This document shows, piece after piece, positions 1-8,364 of a stretch of DNA of 64,000 nt. Position 1 is the first letter of the stretch; every line of letters begins with the position of its first letter. The position numbers were made by a program, and so were the translations under genes. Below the pieces are notes generated by a model. That model saw only the letters and a program-made list of their open reading frames with translations. It searched no databases and was not told the origin of the DNA. The DNA is from Oscillibacter sp. (GTDB lineage: Bacteria; Bacillota; Clostridia; Oscillospirales; Oscillospiraceae): contig JAAWGR010000007.1 in NCBI GenBank assembly GCA_022795445.1, positions 1-64,000 of the forward strand, given 5' to 3'.

Positions 1-80
1 TCCTCCGCGGGATGGACGCTGGTGATATGACAGACCTTGACCGCAGCCGGCGGGTGCGGAGACCTCGTTTTCACACCCAT
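1..80 (-). CDS. Glycosyltransferase, N-terminal fragment (continues beyond window)
   Basis: The first 26 codons of a gene reading leftward off the window. An ATG at 80-78 follows a GGAAGGAGG ribosome site. After a short non-homologous lead, the codons spell KVCHITSVHPAE, which matches the N-terminus of the GT4 glycosyltransferase at 133-1353 (IKVCHITSVHPAED). It is therefore a tandem paralogue, probably the next gene of the same operon. Function is inferred only from this similarity, because the catalytic part lies outside the window. Confidence 0.7.
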   Translation of the reverse strand, partial: MGVKTRSPHPPAAVKVCHITSVHPAE

Positions 81-83
81 TAC

Positions 84-163
84 GCCGCCTCCTTCCAGGA
101 GCTATGCGGCGTAGTTTCCCAGCTTAGAACTACTATCGAAGTTCGCGGGGGGGGGGCACTTGT
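84..163. repeat. Gene-junction repeat, copy A
   Basis: About 80 bp covering the ribosome site of the next gene, the intergenic bases, and the 3' end of the upstream gene with a run of 10 G (147-156). The same framework (GCCNCCTCCTT, AGCTATGC, CGCGGGGGGGGGGCA, TTGT) recurs at 4338 and 5339, always at a gene boundary in this cluster. Confidence 0.7.
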
Positions 164-1353
164 TTTTCAATGGCGGACAATTCGCTGGAATTGGAGAACG
201 GAACCGGTTGTTTAGTTTGTTTGCAAACATTCGTAACTTCCAATCCCGTGATTTCCTCGTAAAAACGAAGCAGGTTGTTCGCTTCGATGTCCCAGTTAAA
301 CCGTTCCCGTATTAGCTGTCTGCCGGCTGCACCCATACGGTGCGCCTCTTCCGGGTGACTGAAAAGATATTGAAGGGCAGCGGCAATCTCCGCAACGTTT
401 TCAGGATCTACACAAATTCCGAAAGGAGCTTCTTCCATCAGCTTTCGGTTGTATGGCGCGTCTGTTAAAATTACCGGAAGCCCGGCGGACATATATTCAT
501 AGACCTTTGTTGCAAGGTTGTCATATTGATTATACTGTGCGACGTTCAAGATATTTGCCATTCCAACCTGAACCCGTTGGAGCGTTTCCAGCACCTGCGG
601 GCGGGACAGGCGTCCCAGATAGGCTGCGCAGGAAAATTCCGGGAGCGATTCCACCTCTGTCTGGTAGGCGGCTGTGGAGAAGTCGCCGCCGAGATATGCC
701 GTGCAGTTCGATTGGGCGGCTGCACGGATGAAATGCGTAATTCCCCGGTTATAAGTCATAACGCCAATATAAACGGCGCTTCTTTCCTGCTTGGGAACGG
801 TTTCGTCATATTGATCGTAAATCTCTTCCAGGCGGGGGACATTATTGACGACGGCAAAACGGCGGCATTTGCCTTCAAATGGATTTTTTCCGTTTTGTAA
901 AGAAGGGAAGACCAGCCCGTCAATGCGGCGCAGAATATAATCCTCATAGACGCCGTAGCAGCCTGCGACGAGACGGCAGGCCCATTTCGGAAGATAGGGC
1001 TTGTATTTCAGCATAGTGCGGTACATTTCATGGCTGTCGAAGATGACCGTTTTCCCGCGGCGCTTGAGCTTCAGGCCGTAGGGCAGAAGCTCCGGGTCGT
1101 GGAGGTGATAAATGTCCGCGTCAGCTGCCAGTGCCTTCCGGTACGCCTTCCGGGAGGTAAACAGCATCCGCTGGAGACGGTTCGAGGCGATAGCGCCGAA
1201 GCCCAGGATGTGGACGCCGTTTTTCTCATAGCTCTCCCCCTGTTGGACTAGGGTGACGTCATACCCGGCTTTCGCCAGGGAGACGCATTCTTTCTGGAAA
1301 ATGCGCACGTCCTCCGCGGGATGGACGCTGGTGATATGACAGACCTTGATCAT
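133..1353 (-). CDS. GT4-family glycosyltransferase
   Basis: A 406-residue GT-B fold glycosyltransferase, probably adding a sugar to a lipid-linked surface glycan at the inner membrane face. Visible features are an N-terminal HITSVHPAEDVR segment, a HDPELLP donor-site region, and the C-terminal signature KVYEYMSAGLPVI (about residues 290-302), typical of GT4 family members. Its ATG overlaps the stop of the upstream epimerase gene (ATGA), so the two are translationally coupled. The last 15 residues are encoded across a 10-base G/C tract that belongs to the junction repeat, so the C-terminal tail is a slippage-prone addition. Donor and acceptor sugars cannot be assigned. Confidence 0.9.
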   Translation of the reverse strand: MIKVCHITSVHPAEDVRIFQKECVSLAKAGYDVTLVQQGESYEKNGVHILGFGAIASNRLQRMLFTSRKAYRKALAADADIYHLHDPELLPYGLKLKRRGKTVIFDSHEMYRTMLKYKPYLPKWACRLVAGCYGVYEDYILRRIDGLVFPSLQNGKNPFEGKCRRFAVVNNVPRLEEIYDQYDETVPKQERSAVYIGVMTYNRGITHFIRAAAQSNCTAYLGGDFSTAAYQTEVESLPEFSCAAYLGRLSRPQVLETLQRVQVGMANILNVAQYNQYDNLATKVYEYMSAGLPVILTDAPYNRKLMEEAPFGICVDPENVAEIAAALQYLFSHPEEAHRMGAAGRQLIRERFNWDIEANNLLRFYEEITGLEVTNVCKQTKQPVPFSNSSELSAIEKQVPPPRELR

Positions 1354-2432
1354 CCGAAAAACTCCTCGATTTTCTCCACGATCTTTTCCGCGCTGTGCCC
1401 GTCGCCGAACGGCTGATAATCCGGGTCAAAGGATACGTCCGCCCCCAGCTTTTGCAGAATATCCGCTTTATCGGGCTCTGCAAGCTGATTGCAGTGGTTT
1501 ACCATCGTCTCCGGCCAGGCTACGCGGTTGAAGACCGTCACGCAGGGTTTTCCCGCAAAAAACGCCTCCCGCTGCAGCCCGCCGGAGTCCGTGACTACCT
1601 TCTCCGCCCGGTTTACCAGGGAAATGGAGCACTGATAGCCCACGGGCTGGGAGAGCAGGATGTTCCGATAGCCCTTTTCCCGGCACAGCCGTTCCGCCCG
1701 CTCATGGTTCCGGGGATGGACCGGATAGACCGCCGGGGCGTCCAGCGCTTCCATGGCCTGGAAAATCTGATCCAGCTTTTCGTCCGTGTCCGTATTCTCC
1801 TGCCGGTGACAGGTCATATAGTAAAGCCGTTCCGGCAGGGCCAGAGGCGCACCGGAGAAGTCCAGCAAGTCCCGAAGCTCCGTGCCGTCCAGGCGCTCCG
1901 TATAATACCGGAAAGCGTCATACATAGGGTCCCCTACCAGGTAAGAGGCGTCAGCAATGCCCTCGTTTACCAGGAATTCCATGCCGGAAGGTGTACAGAC
2001 GAACCGTAAGGAGGCTACATGGTCCGTGACAATCCGGTTGACTTCCTCCGGATTGTCCAGCGTCCCAATCCGTCCCCCCGCCTCCACATGGCAGACGGGA
2101 ATATGCAGCTTTACCGCCGCCAGCGCGGCCGCCATGGTGGAGTTTGTATCGCCGAAAACCAGCAGCATATCCGGTTTCTCTTTCAGCAATACCGCTTCAA
2201 TCCCGGCGATCATCCGCCCGGTCATTTCTCCGTGGGTCCCGCCGGAAACGCCGAGGTTGTAATCCGGCTTCGGGATTTCCATTTCCTCGAAAAAGACGTC
2301 GGACATATTATGATCATAGTGCTGCCCGGTGTGGATCAGCACCTCCCGGAACGTTTTCCGCAGCACCCGGGAAACCATCGCTAGCTTGATGAATTGGGGC
2401 CTGGCCCCTACAACCGTACAGATTTTCTTCAA
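1350..2432 (-). CDS. wecB: UDP-GlcNAc 2-epimerase (non-hydrolysing)
   Basis: A 360-residue cytosolic enzyme expected to interconvert UDP-GlcNAc-type and UDP-ManNAc-type sugars. The family features VGARPQFIK at the N-terminus, HTGQHYD, VFGDTNS, HVEAGGR, and TDSGGLQREAFFAGKPC near the C-terminus are all present. Length is normal for WecB/WbpI. In this operon it lies beside a nucleotide-sugar 6-dehydrogenase and WbpE/WbpD-like enzymes, so the substrate may be a 2,3-diacetamido-glucuronate nucleotide (WbpI role) rather than plain UDP-GlcNAc. That substrate choice is inference. It abuts the dehydrogenase gene with no gap. Confidence 0.93.
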   Translation of the reverse strand: MKKICTVVGARPQFIKLAMVSRVLRKTFREVLIHTGQHYDHNMSDVFFEEMEIPKPDYNLGVSGGTHGEMTGRMIAGIEAVLLKEKPDMLLVFGDTNSTMAAALAAVKLHIPVCHVEAGGRIGTLDNPEEVNRIVTDHVASLRFVCTPSGMEFLVNEGIADASYLVGDPMYDAFRYYTERLDGTELRDLLDFSGAPLALPERLYYMTCHRQENTDTDEKLDQIFQAMEALDAPAVYPVHPRNHERAERLCREKGYRNILLSQPVGYQCSISLVNRAEKVVTDSGGLQREAFFAGKPCVTVFNRVAWPETMVNHCNQLAEPDKADILQKLGADVSFDPDYQPFGDGHSAEKIVEKIEEFFG

Positions 2433-3752
2433 TTACAGCACCTCGATATTTTCCCGATTTGCAAGCCCCTTGCACACGTTTTTACAGTCGAACACCGGCA
2501 CGCCGCAGGACGCCGCCATGGCGTAATCCACCGTCGTGTGGGCGGTGGTGATGCACACCAGGTCGTAACCCTTCACGGCCTCCGGCGTCAGGGCGGGGAT
2601 GCTCTCCTGCCAGATGCCGCCGTCCCGGTATTTGGGGACGTAGGGATCGTAATAGTCCACTTCCGCGCCGGTCTTGCGGAATTCCTCGATTACCCGGATG
2701 GCGGGACTCTCCCGGTAATCGTCGATGTCCTGCTTGTAGGCCACGCCCAGAATCAGCACCTTGGACCCGTTCAGGGCTTTCCGGTACCGGTTCAGGATTT
2801 TCCCCGCGCGTTCCACCGTATATTCCGGCATCCGGTCGTTTACCATCATGGACGCCTCGATCATGCTGGTGTGGAAGCCGTATTCCCGCGCCTTCCAGCT
2901 TAAATAATAGGGGTCCAGGGGAATGCAGTGCCCGCCCAGGCCGGGGCCGGGATAGAACGCCTGGAAGCCGTAGGGCTTTGTTTTGGCGGCATCAATGACC
3001 TCCCAGATGTTGATGCCCATCCGGTTGCAGAGAATGGCCAGCTCGTTGATCAGGCCGATGTTGATGTTCCGGTAGGTGTTTTCCAGGATTTTCTCCATCT
3101 CCGCCACTGCGGGGCTGGATACGGTATGGACGTCGCCCTCCAGGATGGCCCGGTAGACCATGGAGATTACCTCAGCGGCGTCCTCTCCTACCGCGCCCAC
3201 AACCTTGGGTGTGTTGCTGGTCTTATAGATTAGGTTGCCCGGGTCCACCCGTTCCGGGGAGAAGCCGAGATAAAAATCCTCCCCGCATTTTAGGCCGCTG
3301 CCCTGCTCCAAAAGCGGGCGGATCAGTTCCTCCGTGGTGCCGGGGTAAGTGGTGGATTCCAGTACCACCATGGTCCCCTTCCGCAGATGCCTGGAAATGG
3401 CAGCGACAGAATCCCGAACATAGCTGATATCCGGCTGTTGGTGTTTGTCCAGAGGGGTTGGGACGCAGATGGCGATAAAATCCACGTTCTTTACACAGTT
3501 GAAATCCGAGGTGGCTTTCAGCATCCCGCTGCTCACCAGCGCGGTTAGGTCGGCGTCCACCACGTCGCCGATGTAGTTTTTCCCGGCGTTGACCAAATCC
3601 ACCTTCTCCTGCTGGACGTCGAAGCCGATGGTTTTGAAGCCGTGCTTGGCCTTGTCCACGGCCAGGGGAAGGCCCACGTAGCCTAATCCGCACACGCCCA
3701 TGACCAGGGTTTTGTTTTGGATTTTGGCAATGAGTTCTTCTTTCATGCTCAT
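2433..3752 (-). CDS. Nucleotide-sugar 6-dehydrogenase (WbpA/WecC family)
   Basis: A 439-residue NAD-dependent dehydrogenase that oxidises C6 of a UDP-HexNAc to the uronate. A Rossmann motif (VCGLGYVGLPLA) sits at about residues 20-31. The catalytic cysteine lies in GPGLGGHCIPLDPYY (about residue 270), and the C-terminal UDP-binding domain has LGVAYKQDIDDYRESP. The overall match is to the UDP-GlcNAc (WbpA) and UDP-ManNAc (WecC) dehydrogenases, and the two cannot be told apart by eye. The start is at 3752, after a GGAGATGAATTAAT leader that overlaps the end of the upstream acetyltransferase. It supplies the uronate for the diacetamido-uronate branch. Confidence 0.9.
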   Translation of the reverse strand: MSMKEELIAKIQNKTLVMGVCGLGYVGLPLAVDKAKHGFKTIGFDVQQEKVDLVNAGKNYIGDVVDADLTALVSSGMLKATSDFNCVKNVDFIAICVPTPLDKHQQPDISYVRDSVAAISRHLRKGTMVVLESTTYPGTTEELIRPLLEQGSGLKCGEDFYLGFSPERVDPGNLIYKTSNTPKVVGAVGEDAAEVISMVYRAILEGDVHTVSSPAVAEMEKILENTYRNINIGLINELAILCNRMGINIWEVIDAAKTKPYGFQAFYPGPGLGGHCIPLDPYYLSWKAREYGFHTSMIEASMMVNDRMPEYTVERAGKILNRYRKALNGSKVLILGVAYKQDIDDYRESPAIRVIEEFRKTGAEVDYYDPYVPKYRDGGIWQESIPALTPEAVKGYDLVCITTAHTTVDYAMAASCGVPVFDCKNVCKGLANRENIEVL

Positions 3753-3753
3753 A

Positions 3754-4334
3754 TTAATTCATCTCCTGAATGGTATCGTCGGTTTCATGTTTCCGGTACT
3801 GCTTCCCGCAGGCCGGACAGGAGGCGGAAACGCCGGAGAATGCGAGGGTTTCCCCGCACCGGCACACCCAGCCCCGGATTCTGGCCGGGACCCCGTAAAC
3901 CAGGGCATAGTCCGGCACGTCTTTTGTCACAACGGAGCCGGCCCCCACCAGGGCATACCGCCCGATGCTGCGGCCGCAGACGATGGTGGCGTTGGCCCCG
4001 ACGCTGGCCCCCTGTTTCAAGAGAGTTCTGCGGTATTCGTTTTTGCGCTCAATAAACGCCCGGGGATTGATCACGTTGGTGAACACGCAGGAGGGGCCGA
4101 GAAACACGCCGTCCTCGCAGACTACCCCGGTGTAGACGGACACGTTGTTTTGGATCTTGACGCCCTCCCCCAGCTCCACGCCGGGGGAGATGACGACGTT
4201 TTGCCCGATGTTGCAGTTTTTCCAATCCGGCAGCCCGCCATGATGTGGGAGAAATGCCAGATTTTTGTACCGGCCCCAATGGAGCAGCCCTCGTCAATGC
4301 AGCTCGATTCATGGGCGAAATAGTCCCGTTCCAT
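3754..4334 (-). pseudogene. WbpD-like amino-uronate N-acetyltransferase, frameshifted
   Basis: A left-handed beta-helix (hexapeptide) acetyltransferase of the WbpD/WlbB type, which N-acetylates the 3-amino group of a UDP-2-acetamido-3-amino-uronate. The N-terminal part (FAHESSCIDEGCSIGAGTKIW) and the rest (GPSCVFTNVINPRAF, CRCGETL) are in different frames. They join if the run of five T at 4217-4221 contains one more base, giving GCRIGKNCNIGQNVVISPG. The extra C-terminal CRCGETLA/CPACGKQYR segment is a short zinc-ribbon-like tail. The gap is either a sequencing slip or a true inactivation. It is placed between the LpxD-like gene and the dehydrogenase, as expected for the pathway. Confidence 0.8.
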
Positions 4335-4337
4335 CAG

Positions 4338-4524
4338 GCCGCCTCCTTTCAGAAGCTATGCTGCGGACCGGAAATGTCCCCGGTCAGGAATTTTCCGCTT
4401 GTCCACAGGGGGGCAATTGTTCGCTGTCTGTACTTTCAGCCAGGGACGCCTTCAGGTTCCGCATGAATGTCCGGTGCGGGATAGCGAAGTTTCCAGTGAC
4501 CGTCTCCCCAGAGGGCACGTCCTT
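4338..4524. repeat. Gene-junction repeat, copy B
   Basis: Covers the ribosome site of the WbpD-like gene, the spacer and the 3' end of the LpxD-like gene at 4384-5334. It aligns with copy C at 5339-5528 over the whole length, including the coding stretch for the tail FRMNVRCG-antisense/PHRTFMRNLKASLAEST, and with copy A over the first 80 bp. The G tract here is only 6 long (4408-4413), against 10 in A and C. Confidence 0.7.
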
Positions 4525-5334
4525 GGTTGCGATTGCGCCGATGGATACCCGTGCGCCGGAACCGACCCGGACCCGGTTGGATACCACAGCGGCAACGCCG
4601 ATCCATACATGATCGCCCACCTGGCTGTTGCCGCAGCATTTGCCGCCTTCCGCAATCAGGCAGTTCCTTCCGATGTGTGCGCCGTGACCAATATGGCATT
4701 GCGCGTCGATTCTGGTATTTTCTCCGATGACCGTCTTTTCCCAGGGGAAAATACCGGTACTGATGACTACTTGCTCAAAAAGCTCCACATGGTTCTCCAG
4801 AATGATTTGCGCGGTGTCTATAACGGGAATATTGTTTCCCGCCGCATCCTTGGAAAAGGAAAAACCTTTACAGCCCACCACTGCGCCGGCGCGGATAACC
4901 ACGTCGCTGCCGATGATGACCCGGCCCTTGATAACGGCAAAAGGCTCGATGGTCACATGGTCTCCAATGATAACATTTTCCTTGTCGATGGCAGCCAAGG
5001 GGCTGATCTGACAGTCTTTCCCGATTTTCGTGGGGAAAGACTTGCCTACATACTCCTCGCGGTCCGCCAGGTGGTTGTGGATTTCAAACAGGGCCGCTTT
5101 AGGCCGCTCGCAGATGAAAACGCCTCGAATGTGGGAGGGAACCCGTTCCGCCAGCTCCGCGGTGGTCAGGACGCAGGAAATATGGGGGTTTTCCAGGGCG
5201 GGCAGGAATTTCTCCCGCTCCAAGAACGTCAGGAATGCAGGCTGTTCCGTTTCCGTGGCAAACGCCAGACAGCGGAACTCTCCGTCGGAAATCAGCTGTC
5301 CGGGCAGAACCTTCACGACTTCCGAAAGCAGCAT
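4384..5334 (-). CDS. LpxD-like hexapeptide acyltransferase 1
   Basis: A 316-residue protein with an N-terminal LpxD-like uridine-binding-type domain (about residues 1-105: ISDGEFRCLAF, NPHISCVLTT, IHNHLADREEYVGKSF) and a C-terminal left-handed beta-helix with imperfect hexapeptides (about 110-290). In Gram-negatives LpxD acylates UDP-GlcN for lipid A. In this Gram-positive context the likely role is acetylation of a nucleotide amino sugar for the surface glycan. Start chosen after GAAAGGAGGTGGCGTAA. Its last 60 residues are nearly identical to those of the next gene upstream, a sign of gene conversion through the junction repeat. Confidence 0.8.
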   Translation of the reverse strand: MLLSEVVKVLPGQLISDGEFRCLAFATETEQPAFLTFLEREKFLPALENPHISCVLTTAELAERVPSHIRGVFICERPKAALFEIHNHLADREEYVGKSFPTKIGKDCQISPLAAIDKENVIIGDHVTIEPFAVIKGRVIIGSDVVIRAGAVVGCKGFSFSKDAAGNNIPVIDTAQIILENHVELFEQVVISTGIFPWEKTVIGENTRIDAQCHIGHGAHIGRNCLIAEGGKCCGNSQVGDHVWIGVAAVVSNRVRVGSGARVSIGAIATKDVPSGETVTGNFAIPHRTFMRNLKASLAESTDSEQLPPCGQAENS

Positions 5335-5338
5335 TTAC

Positions 5339-5528
5339 GCCACCTCCTTTCGGAGGCTATGCAGCGAACCGGGAAGGTTCCAAGTCAGGAATTTTCTGCC
5401 TGTCCGCGGGGGGGGGGCATTTGTGCACTGCCTGTGCTTTCAGCCAGAGACGCTTTCAGGTTCCGCATGAATGTCCGGTGCGGGATGGCGAAGTTTCCGG
5501 TGACGGTTTCCCCGGAGGGCACGTCCTT
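5339..5528. repeat. Gene-junction repeat, copy C
   Basis: Same arrangement as copies A and B: ribosome site of the downstream gene, a short spacer, then a 10-base G tract (5408-5417) and the 3' end of an LpxD-like gene. The 3' coding part matches copy B almost base for base, including the shared stop region ending QAENS. Confidence 0.7.
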
Positions 5529-6332
5529 CGTCACCACTGCGCCCAGGGATATTTTCACATCATCCCCAACCATTATGGCGTTGGAAATCGTGGCATTCAC
5601 GCCAATCCAAAGCCGGTCGCCAAATGTGCAGTTGCCGCTGACTTCCGTTTCAGCCGCAATCAAACCGCGTTTTCCGATCACGGTCCCGTGCCCGATCAGC
5701 ACGCCGTTGTCAATCATGGAATAAGCGCCGATACGGGTAGTATCCAGCTGAAGGGCCCCACATTCGATATTGCAGTTGCTTCCAATCTGAACCCCCTGCT
5801 CAATGATGGTGCGGCCGGCGTCCAGGCCGATGAAAGCGCGGTCCGCGTCCTCTTTTATAACGGTATAGCCCTGAGCCCCGATCACGGTCCCGCTGCAAAT
5901 GCGCACATGGTCTTGGAGGATGCTCCCCTCGTTGACAACAACAAACGGCTGAAGTTCGACATGCTTTCCAATTACCACATTATAAGGCGCCACATAAGCC
6001 AGCGGGCTGATGCTGGCGGTGGGGTCGATCACCGTGGGCCGCTTCTCCCTGTGACGAACCAGGTCATTATGGAGCCGGAAAAAGGCAATCTTCGGCGTTT
6101 CCGTAATCATCACGCCGGAAATATGGGCGGGAATGAGCGCTTGGACCTCCGGCGTGCAGATCACGCAGGAAATCCGGGGGTTTTCCAGGGCATGGGCATA
6201 TTGGAGGGATTCCAGATAGGTCAGGGCTTCCTCCCCTCGGATGCGGGTGCATTGCTCCAGCGCCTGGAATTCCCCGTCGGAAATTAGGGTGCAGGGGCAA
6301 CCCGTCTGTTCCACCCAATTGGACAGTTTCAT
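5385..6332 (-). CDS. LpxD-like hexapeptide acyltransferase 2
   Basis: A 315-residue paralogue of the gene at 4384-5334 with the same two-domain plan. The N-terminal domain has LISDGEFQALEQ, ENPRISCVICTPE and FFRLHNDLV; a beta-helix with HVELQPFVVV and IGHGTVIGKRG repeats follows. It probably transfers an acyl or acetyl group to a nucleotide-activated amino sugar; the acceptor is not known. The ribosome site GGAGGTGCTGTAA lies inside the last codons of the aminotransferase gene, so the two are tightly coupled. The C-terminal tail QMPPPRGQAENS is encoded over the poly-G/C tract. Confidence 0.8.
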   Translation of the reverse strand: MKLSNWVEQTGCPCTLISDGEFQALEQCTRIRGEEALTYLESLQYAHALENPRISCVICTPEVQALIPAHISGVMITETPKIAFFRLHNDLVRHREKRPTVIDPTASISPLAYVAPYNVVIGKHVELQPFVVVNEGSILQDHVRICSGTVIGAQGYTVIKEDADRAFIGLDAGRTIIEQGVQIGSNCNIECGALQLDTTRIGAYSMIDNGVLIGHGTVIGKRGLIAAETEVSGNCTFGDRLWIGVNATISNAIMVGDDVKISLGAVVTKDVPSGETVTGNFAIPHRTFMRNLKASLAESTGSAQMPPPRGQAENS

Positions 6333-7460
6333 TTACAGCACCTCCAATACCGCCCTGATGACCTGATCCTGCTCCGCTTCCTCCAGGTACGGATACATGG
6401 GCAGGGAGAAGGTCCGGGCGCAGTAGTCGTTTGCATGGGGGAACGCCTCGCCGTACTGTGGAAGCTCCCGGTAAACCGGCAGGGCGTGCTGGGGTGTAGG
6501 ATAATAGATCATATAGGGGATTTCCCGCTCTTTCAAATGGGATACAATCCGGTTCCGCAGGGCGGTGTCCTCCGCCAGCAGGGCGTACTGCGCGTAAGCG
6601 GAGACGCTGCCCTCTGCTACGTAAGGCGTGGTTAGCTTCCCGGCAAACGCCGTGTTGTAGCGTGCCGCCACCGCCTGGCGGGCGTCCATCTCCGAATCCT
6701 GCAGCGCGTGGAGCTTCGGCAGGAGAACGGCCGCCTGGAGGGCGTCCAGCCGGGAGTTCAAGCCCACCCGGATATTGTCGTATTTCCCGCCGGGGCCCTT
6801 TCCGTGTACGCAGAGGGAGCGGATGAGCCTGTCCAGCTCCGGGTCATCCGTAAAGACCGCGCCGCCGTCGCCGTAACAGCCCAACGGCTTTACCGGGAAA
6901 AAGGAGGTTGTGGCAACGCGGCCGAAAGAACCGGTACGGCGTCCCTTGTAAGACGCGCCGAAGCTCTGGGCGGCGTCCTCAATCAGCGTCAGGCCGTATG
7001 CTTCGCAGACCGGAACGACGGCGTCATAATCGCAGGGGTTTCCCAGAATATCCACCGCGACCACTGCCTTCGGCGTCAGCCGCCCTTCCGCGAGGACGGC
7101 CTGAATCTGCCGTTCCAGGCTTTCCGGGCAGAGGTTGTAGGTATCTGGAACAATGTCGCAGAACACAGGAACCGCCCCCAGCATACAGGCCGGTTCCACG
7201 GACGCGATGAAGGTGATGTCCGGGCAGAATACCGCGTCCCCGGCTCCGATTCCCAGAGCCATGAAAGCAAGCTGGAGGGCGTCCGTGCCGTTGCCGCAGG
7301 TGATGCAGTGCTTCCGGCCCGCAAAGGCGGCCAGCTCCTTTTCCAGCGCCGCCACCGGGGGGCCGCCGATGAAGTGTGTACTTTCGACAACGGACTGTAT
7401 TGCGGCGTCAATCTCCGGCTTTAATGCCTGATACTGTGCTTTTAAGTTAATGAATTCCAT
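6333..7460 (-). CDS. DegT/DnrJ/EryC1 aminotransferase (WbpE-like)
   Basis: A 375-residue PLP-dependent sugar aminotransferase. It shows the family start EFINLKAQYQALKPEID, the PLP region CGNGTDALQLAFMALGIG, EDAAQSFGASYKGRRTGSFG, and the Schiff-base lysine in TSFFPVKPLGCYGDGG (about residue 185). The best family match is WbpE/WlbC, which aminates C3 of UDP-2-acetamido-2-deoxy-3-oxo-glucuronate. The dehydrogenase, WbpD-like acetyltransferase and 2-epimerase downstream fit that pathway. The 3-oxidase (WbpB) expected to feed it is not in this window. It sits directly upstream of LpxD-like gene 2. Confidence 0.9.
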   Translation of the reverse strand: MEFINLKAQYQALKPEIDAAIQSVVESTHFIGGPPVAALEKELAAFAGRKHCITCGNGTDALQLAFMALGIGAGDAVFCPDITFIASVEPACMLGAVPVFCDIVPDTYNLCPESLERQIQAVLAEGRLTPKAVVAVDILGNPCDYDAVVPVCEAYGLTLIEDAAQSFGASYKGRRTGSFGRVATTSFFPVKPLGCYGDGGAVFTDDPELDRLIRSLCVHGKGPGGKYDNIRVGLNSRLDALQAAVLLPKLHALQDSEMDARQAVAARYNTAFAGKLTTPYVAEGSVSAYAQYALLAEDTALRNRIVSHLKEREIPYMIYYPTPQHALPVYRELPQYGEAFPHANDYCARTFSLPMYPYLEEAEQDQVIRAVLEVL

Positions 7461-7464
7461 AAAA

Positions 7465-8364
7465 CTAATCCTTCTTTCGTGTAAACGGCTTGGCGGGATT
7501 GCCGACCACGGTTTCGCCCGGGGCTACGTCCTTGACCACTACGGCGCCCAGTCCCACGAAAGCGTTCTCGCCGATGGTGCACTGGTTGCGGATAATATTC
7601 CCGGCCAGATATCCATTTCGCCCCACATGAACACTTCCGCTGACGCTGCACGGGACTAACATGGCCGTGTCCTCTTCAAGCCAGCAGTTGTGGGCGATAT
7701 GGCCCAGCGCGTCGATCTTAACGCCGCTTTCCAGGATGGTGTCGTCGATGGTCCCCCGGCTGATACAGACGTTTTCTCCAATCAGTACCTGGTCGCCAAC
7801 CGTTACACCGCCGAAATGCTTTACCATTGTTTTCTTATGGTCTTCGTCCTCCGTGTAGGCATAGCCGTCATGGCCGATCACCGCCCCGGAATGGATGTTA
7901 CAATCTTTGCCGATGGTCACCCGGTTCATAATAACCACATTGTTCCAGATCACCGTATTGTCCCCGATGGTAATGTCCCCGTCCAGGGTGCAGTTATGCC
8001 CGATACGGACGTTTTTCCCCAGCTTTACCTTCGGGGAAATATAGGTGAACTGCCCGATGGCCGGACGGTTCTCCTCCTGTCCATAAAAATGCTCGACGGC
8101 GGCAAAGAAGGCCCGCTTGCTCTCCGGCGTGCGGATGACGTTCGGGGCTGCGCCCGGGTCGGCTTCCTCTGAGACAACCGCCAGGGAGAGCTGAGAGAGG
8201 TCAAAATTTTCCGGAATATTCTTCTGGGCCTTGATCCAGGTGAAAGAACCGGGCTTATAGCGGGTCAGGGAGGAAAAGCCCTCCACCCAGGACTCTGCAT
8301 CTCCGGAAAATGCAAACGGAATGTGCTCTGCCTTCAAATACTCCAGGATATCCAAGATTTTCAT
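7465..8364 (-). CDS. LpxD-like hexapeptide acyltransferase 3
   Basis: A 299-residue third LpxD-type protein with an N-terminal sensor or substrate domain (KILDILEYLKAEHIPF, SFTWIKAQKN) followed by a full beta-helix (IGHNCTLDGDITIG, GHDGYAYTEDEDHKK). The end VVVKDVAPGETVVGNPAKP is typical of sugar N- or O-acetyltransferases. The start at 8364 was preferred to an upstream in-frame ATG because AAGAGGAGGAAGTACA precedes it and it overlaps the upstream stop (ATGA). It is more distant from the two junction-repeat paralogues and lacks their shared tail. The substrate is unknown. Confidence 0.82.
   Translation of the reverse strand: MKILDILEYLKAEHIPFAFSGDAESWVEGFSSLTRYKPGSFTWIKAQKNIPENFDLSQLSLAVVSEEADPGAAPNVIRTPESKRAFFAAVEHFYGQEENRPAIGQFTYISPKVKLGKNVRIGHNCTLDGDITIGDNTVIWNNVVIMNRVTIGKDCNIHSGAVIGHDGYAYTEDEDHKKTMVKHFGGVTVGDQVLIGENVCISRGTIDDTILESGVKIDALGHIAHNCWLEEDTAMLVPCSVSGSVHVGRNGYLAGNIIRNQCTIGENAFVGLGAVVVKDVAPGETVVGNPAKPFTRKKD

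Noticed and set aside
4399-5724. 441-codon plus-strand open frame
   Set aside because: Antisense to two LpxD-like genes; GC-rich third positions keep the opposite frame open. No ribosome site and no family-like sequence.
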